In this document: one piece after another, positions 60,094 to 64,000 of the stretch
How the letters are laid out: each line of letters begins with the position of its first letter
Position numbering within the stretch: the first letter of the stretch is position 1
Origin: an uncultured Collinsella sp.
GTDB lineage: Bacteria > Actinomycetota > Coriobacteriia > Coriobacteriales > Coriobacteriaceae
NCBI GenBank assembly: GCA_902492935.1
Contig: CABUNJ010000001.1
Coordinates: 77,973-141,972, forward strand
Direction: 5' to 3'
Length of the DNA stretch: 64,000 bases
Notes under the pieces: model-generated
Database searches by the model: none
Seen by the model: the letters and a program-made list of their open reading frames with translations, nothing else
What the model was told of the DNA's origin: nothing
Program-made: the position numbers and the translations under genes

Positions 60094-63000
60094 CTACACG
60101 TCCCTCCTTACAAACGTTCCTTCGTGGTTATACGAGCAGCGCGCATGCGCGGCCTGCGTCGACGTCGGATCGACGGCGGCAACGTTGCCTGCCTCGAGCT
60201 CCCGCAGGCGCTCGGCGATGCCGGTCTCCACACGATCGAGCAGGGCGTCGAAGTCCATGCTGCCACCCTCGCCGGGGAAACCTTTCTTAAGGCCCGGGAT
60301 GCGACCGTCGCCGCGCTCTTCCTCAAGCAACTCGGTGCTCGCGGCACCGCGCAACGCCGGCTTGCCGCCCTTGGTCGAAAAGTAGAGCGCCGCGCGGGTG
60401 TCCAAATCCAGCGCCCGGCGCATGGCCTGGGCGTAGATGAGCGTTTGGGTATGTGGTGGCAACCAGCGCGGATCGTCGATGGGCGCCGTGCCCGATTCCT
60501 CGTCGCGCACCGTAGGGTCGGCGAGCTTAAACTCCTCAACGCCCGAACGATGCTTGTAGTCGATTACCACGGCGCGGTTTTCGGCATCCACGTCCACACG
60601 GTCGATGCGTCCGCCGAGCGGCCAGCCGGCATACTCGACCTTGAGGTCGTTGAAAGCAAACTCCAGGTAGCGCGGAACAAAAGGAGTCAGCGCCTCGGCT
60701 TCATAGGCAAGCACGCCCTCCAGCTGCGGCAAAATCTCGGCCACCTGGCGCTCTTCTACCGGAGAGAGCGGCACGAGCGGGCCCTCGTTGCCACGCTTGG
60801 AGGCATGCTCGGCCAAGGTCTCGTCAAAGACCTCGCGCAGCAGCTCCTGAGCACGTGGCAGGTTCTCGGGCGTCACGCGCTCCATGCCCTCCTGGGGCAG
60901 ACGGGCGTGCAGGTGTTCCAGCACGTCGTGGACAAAGTTGCCCTTCTCCATATTGCCAAAGCCGGCGTCGATAGACTGGGGCTTGACGCGATACGAGACG
61001 AACCAGCATAGCGGACAGGTCGAATAGGCCTCGATCTGCGAGGCAGACGTCAGGCGCGGCACGAGCGGCGCGTCCTCACCCTCGCCATCGCGACGGCGCA
61101 GGACCAAATACGGCACGGCCTCGGCACTCAGATGCTGAGGGGCTTCGCAGGTCACGCGCTCGCGCTTGAGACCTTCGCCTGCCGCGGGATCGAAGTCCCT
61201 TACGATATCGCCCTCACCCACGCACTTCGCCTTGTCGGCGTCAGCTGCCTTAGCGTCGTCAGCGGCCTTAGCGTCGTCAGCTGCCTTGTCGGCGTCTGCG
61301 GCCTTAGCAGCTTCAGCGGCCTCGGCGTGCGCCCGCAGCTCGGTCCACACGGCGGCTGGATAGCACTCGCGCGCCTGGCGATCGTGCGTCACGCGGGCAA
61401 GTGCAACCGGGCCGCGTGACGCCTGCATCGCGTGGCCAAAGCGCACGCGCAGCAAGGCCGCGGGCTCAAGCGTCACGCCCTCGCGACCAAGGCTCACCGT
61501 CAGCGTGGCCAGCGGCCCCTCCTCGTGCGAGAGCGGATAGCTGTCCAGATCGACATCGGCAAACAGCACGGCGTCGTAGCTGCCGGGGCGCAGAGCCGCC
61601 GCATCGGCAAGCGAAGCAAAGCGAGCCTGGGCACGTGGCGCACGGTCAACCTCGTGGGTCTCGTAATCGTAGGCGGTGCTACGCTTGTCCACCTTGGTGC
61701 GAATGCCGTCGAGCACGGGCACGGTCGCGGCCTGCGACACGTCGAGCGCGCGGGCGCCATTCATAAGGATGTCGATGACATGGCGCAGTAGGGCCACCTC
61801 CGCCTGGCGACGGGCTTGGCCATCCAAGCTGCCCAGCAAGCGATCGGGCAACGCCTCGGCAACGGCAAGCATGGCCTTGAGCGCCGTCACGGGCTTGTCA
61901 CGCCACAGTGCCTGGAACACGTCCGAGACCACACACGGTACGTTCTTAAACCAGTTTTCGTCGCTCGCCGCCTTGCGCGCACCCCTCACCTGGCCCTGAA
62001 CGCTCTGCAGCAGGCTCTTAACGCCCGCGGTAGTCTTGCTGCGCGAGAGACGCATGTTTTTATCGAAGGTACGGGCATTGGCGGCATCAGCGCCCGAAAG
62101 CGGACTGTAGATCCAGTCGGTAAGCTCCGGCGCGGGCCACCACTCGGTCTTTGACGCCGCACCCTCATCGGCGGCCTTCATGCGCTCGATCAGGCCGGCA
62201 AGCGCCGCAAACTGCCTGCCCGCAATGGATTGGGAAAACGCCGTGAACTCAACTGTCTCGGCAGCGATGTGACGAGCCGCCAGACGAGAGGCGAGCTCAC
62301 CGAACAGCTGGGGTGCCCGGGCAGAAACAACGAGCACGCGCACGGGGTCGGCGGGCGTTGCAGTAGCTTTATCGGCCTTGGACTCCTTGTGCGCTTTCAC
62401 CAACTTATCGATGGCGTCCGCATAGACATGAGCACGGGCATGGGGGCCAGCGACCTCAATAAAGGCAGGCTGAGCGGAGGGCCCGCAAGCGGCATCAGAC
62501 GCGACGGCGTCCTCCCCCAGCGGCGCGGCCTCAAACAGCACACCGCGGGCATCAAATGCCGCGGCAAGCTCCTCGCGCATCGCCGCCTGCTCGCGGGCAA
62601 GCAGCACGACAACCTCTCCCCCATTGTTCGCCACGGCAGACAGCAGCTCGAGCAGGCCGTGCGTAAACGACGTGATACCGCGTACGCATACGGCGCGGGT
62701 GCACGCCGGCAGGTTATCGGCCAGAGCATTGGCCATAATGTCAGCTGCCTCGCAGGGCTCGACCATATCTCGACGATCCAAACCGCCCGCGTAGGCACGC
62801 AAAAGCTCGAACACACGAGCCTCGGCATCGCTTTTTGGCTCAGGCTGGCAATTGTTGCCACGGCATCGCTCGGCCGTCGTCCCCGCCACACCCGGCAGCA
62901 CGTCGCGGGCCATGCGCGCGAGCATGCGCACCGTGCCCTGGCTGCGCGAAAGCGGTTGTAGATCGGCATCATCGAGACGCGTGACCATGTCCGAGAACAG

Positions 63001-63264
63001 CATCTGGCGTTGCAGGTTGTCGACGAAACTGCGCCCGTCACCCAATAGCTCCCAAAGCGAGCGAAGCCACGATGTAGGCGTCTTGTAGTCGATACCCAGC
63101 GAAACGCCGGCTTCCGCCGCATCATGACGGCACAGGTCGAGCTCGGCAAACGTAGGTGCCAGCAACACGGCACGCCCGTGGCGGGCAATAAGGTCGGCAA
63201 GCAACGCCGACTCGGCATCGCTCAAATCCGTGCCGGCATTGGTGGTATAGATTCGAACAGGCAT
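60094..63264 (-). CDS. addB: AddB-type nuclease subunit
   Basis: 1056 residues, GGAGGACC upstream. Helicase-like scaffold without a recognisable Walker A, followed by a C-terminal PD-(D/E)XK nuclease with AVVIDYKHRSG and LIYAQAMRR. The iron-sulphur cysteines of classical AddB seem incomplete: STCPLCWF is present, but near the C-terminus only one Cys remains (AHARCSYNHEG). Around residues 650-690 there is an Ala/Asp/Lys repeat (KAADADKAADDAKAADDAK), unlike the rest of the protein and probably a flexible linker that varies in length between strains. Partner of AddA, 3 nt downstream. Confidence 0.85.
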   Translation of the reverse strand: MPVRIYTTNAGTDLSDAESALLADLIARHGRAVLLAPTFAELDLCRHDAAEAGVSLGIDYKTPTSWLRSLWELLGDGRSFVDNLQRQMLFSDMVTRLDDADLQPLSRSQGTVRMLARMARDVLPGVAGTTAERCRGNNCQPEPKSDAEARVFELLRAYAGGLDRRDMVEPCEAADIMANALADNLPACTRAVCVRGITSFTHGLLELLSAVANNGGEVVVLLAREQAAMREELAAAFDARGVLFEAAPLGEDAVASDAACGPSAQPAFIEVAGPHARAHVYADAIDKLVKAHKESKADKATATPADPVRVLVVSARAPQLFGELASRLAARHIAAETVEFTAFSQSIAGRQFAALAGLIERMKAADEGAASKTEWWPAPELTDWIYSPLSGADAANARTFDKNMRLSRSKTTAGVKSLLQSVQGQVRGARKAASDENWFKNVPCVVSDVFQALWRDKPVTALKAMLAVAEALPDRLLGSLDGQARRQAEVALLRHVIDILMNGARALDVSQAATVPVLDGIRTKVDKRSTAYDYETHEVDRAPRAQARFASLADAAALRPGSYDAVLFADVDLDSYPLSHEEGPLATLTVSLGREGVTLEPAALLRVRFGHAMQASRGPVALARVTHDRQARECYPAAVWTELRAHAEAAEAAKAADADKAADDAKAADDAKAADADKAKCVGEGDIVRDFDPAAGEGLKRERVTCEAPQHLSAEAVPYLVLRRRDGEGEDAPLVPRLTSASQIEAYSTCPLCWFVSYRVKPQSIDAGFGNMEKGNFVHDVLEHLHARLPQEGMERVTPENLPRAQELLREVFDETLAEHASKRGNEGPLVPLSPVEERQVAEILPQLEGVLAYEAEALTPFVPRYLEFAFNDLKVEYAGWPLGGRIDRVDVDAENRAVVIDYKHRSGVEEFKLADPTVRDEESGTAPIDDPRWLPPHTQTLIYAQAMRRALDLDTRAALYFSTKGGKPALRGAASTELLEEERGDGRIPGLKKGFPGEGGSMDFDALLDRVETGIAERLRELEAGNVAAVDPTSTQAAHARCSYNHEGTFVRRDV

Positions 63265-63346
63265 GGTCCTCCGCTCAAACTGTTCGCAATAATCAATGTA
63301 TCCATCCTACCCGCCCACGCGGACACATTTGCCCCACGCCAACAGA

Positions 63347-63435
63347 TTTGATCCCTTGGGGACGGAGGAAAACGGATCATCGAGAGGGTCAGTCTAACCC
63401 AGTGATCAGTTTTCCTCCGTCCCCAAGGGATCAAA
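63347..63435. repeat. GGGGAC-type variant palindrome
   Basis: Perfect 27-nt arms (63347-63373 and 63409-63435) beginning TTTGATCCCTTGGGGACGGA, plus inner GGATCA/TGATCA, around a loop of about 23 nt. It shares GGGGAC with the elements at 3562 and 8455, but its other arm bases differ, in line with a family that keeps pairing but not sequence. Lies between addB and the YerC gene. Confidence 0.75.
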
Positions 63436-63458
63436 AAACCGCCCCCGGAGGAGCGGTT
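63433..63458 (-). terminator. Rho-independent terminator after the YerC-family gene
   Basis: On the minus strand AACCGC and GCGGTT (63453-63458, 63437-63442) flank a C/G-rich loop and are followed by TTTTTT. It overlaps the end of the preceding palindrome. Confidence 0.78.
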
Positions 63459-63483
63459 TTGTACAATTCGTTTTTTGCGCGGC

Positions 63484-63783
63484 CTACTCGCCATCCTCCA
63501 GTTTAATGAGGATCTTGCGGTAGCCACCGTACTCGCCGTTGAGCGCCTTGGATACACGGCTCACCGTGGTGGACGAAGCGCCGGTACGCGCCTGAACCTC
63601 GACATAGGGCTCGCCCTCGTCCAGGTAACGCGCGACTTGCAGACGCTGCGATAGATCGCAAATCTCACGCGGCGTGCAGATATCGGTCAAAAACGCTTGG
63701 ATATCTTTCTCGTCGTCCAAAAGGCTAAATGCGTGGACCAGCTGCTTGACATCAGGCTTGTCAAACATGTTCTCGATATTCAT
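63484..63783 (-). CDS. YerC/YecD-family TrpR-like DNA-binding protein
   Basis: 99 residues, the usual size. TrpR-superfamily helix-turn-helix is clear: TPREICDLSQRLQVARYLDEG then YVEVQARTGASSTTVSRVSKALN, followed by GGYRKIL. In Bacillus and relatives this family (YerC) is uncharacterised in ligand, though it resembles the tryptophan repressor. It is upstream of addB in the same direction but separated by a terminator. The ribosome site is a modest GGCGGTGA. Confidence 0.9.
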   Translation of the reverse strand: MNIENMFDKPDVKQLVHAFSLLDDEKDIQAFLTDICTPREICDLSQRLQVARYLDEGEPYVEVQARTGASSTTVSRVSKALNGEYGGYRKILIKLEDGE

Positions 63784-64000
63784 CGATCACCGCCAAACCC
63801 GCCAAAAGGCATCGAAGTTGATACTGACATCGGGCATCGTTCACCCGTAATATGCAATAGGGCAACGCCTGTGGCTTTTGCCCGTAGCAGTTTAGCACAC
63901 CACCAAACTAAAGCGACAAGACTCTCTGCCAGCGGCGCGTTTTTTGAGGCTTCGGTAGTTTGTGTGACAAGGGGCTAGCCTAGGCAGCAACGCTCTTCGC
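63784..64000. other. Upstream region of the YerC gene and window end
   Basis: Contains no gene with a ribosome site. The only features seen are two short A/T-rich patches (around 63846 and 63938), either of which could include a promoter for the YerC-family gene. The next gene beyond the window is not visible. Confidence 0.4.

Overview
This 64 kb window looks like the chromosome of a high-G+C anaerobic gut actinobacterium of the class Coriobacteriia, probably Collinsella or a close relative. This is inferred from gene content only: desulfoferrodoxin-type superoxide reductase, formate-tetrahydrofolate ligase with FolD and FchA, class III fructose-bisphosphatase, QueH-type queuosine maturation, surface proteins with DUF4430 domains, and a divergent methionyl-tRNA synthetase. 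No rRNA, tRNA, CRISPR array or prophage was found. Most genes lie on the minus strand.

Layout. 1-2.1 kb: end of a PLD-like protein, a DinJ-YafQ toxin-antitoxin pair and a LOG-family enzyme. 2.3-10.6 kb: tgt, queA and queH (the last steps of queuosine formation), interrupted by an IS110-family (IS1111-type) insertion sequence, a short-chain dehydrogenase and a tail-anchored coiled-coil protein. 10.6-20.4 kb: DUF3267 membrane protein, metG-like gene, NOL1/NOP2/Sun methyltransferase, a 56-residue membrane protein, a TIM-barrel protein, DegV, class III FBPase and two GtrA paralogues. 20.5-25.6 kb: a cobalamin-riboswitch-like leader followed by two surface proteins with transcobalamin-like DUF4430 domains. 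25.6-31.4 kb: UbiB-like kinase, phasin-like protein, C69 dipeptidase, and folD-fchA. 31.5-41.9 kb: zinc-ribbon and lipoprotein genes, a surface PI-PLC-like enzyme, a YhcG-type nuclease, a Mn/Fe-type CDF exporter and a PASTA-like membrane protein. 42-49 kb: fhs, ruvCAB, a degenerate NAD synthetase-like protein and superoxide reductase. 49-63.8 kb: SNF2 helicase, dnaE, addA, addB and a YerC-family regulator.

Functional themes. Fhs, FchA and FolD make up the formate-to-methylene-THF branch of one-carbon metabolism, although folD-fchA and fhs are 11 kb apart. RuvABC, AddAB, the SNF2 protein and DnaE form a replication and recombination block. Tgt, QueA and QueH complete queuosine on tRNA from salvaged precursors.

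The most unusual content is between genes. A ~98-nt structured element occurs three times, each time at the 3' side of a minus-strand gene, with compensatory changes in its stems (5343-5441, 8556-8654, 46250-46347). Two further hairpin families (TTGCGGTG-type and GGGGAC-type) and a 27-nt palindrome accompany it. The insertion sequence sits next to one copy, and its downstream non-coding region contains a foldable bridge-RNA candidate whose two guide segments match the two sides of its own insertion site. A 232-bp element with 32-bp inverted ends lies at 29565-29796.
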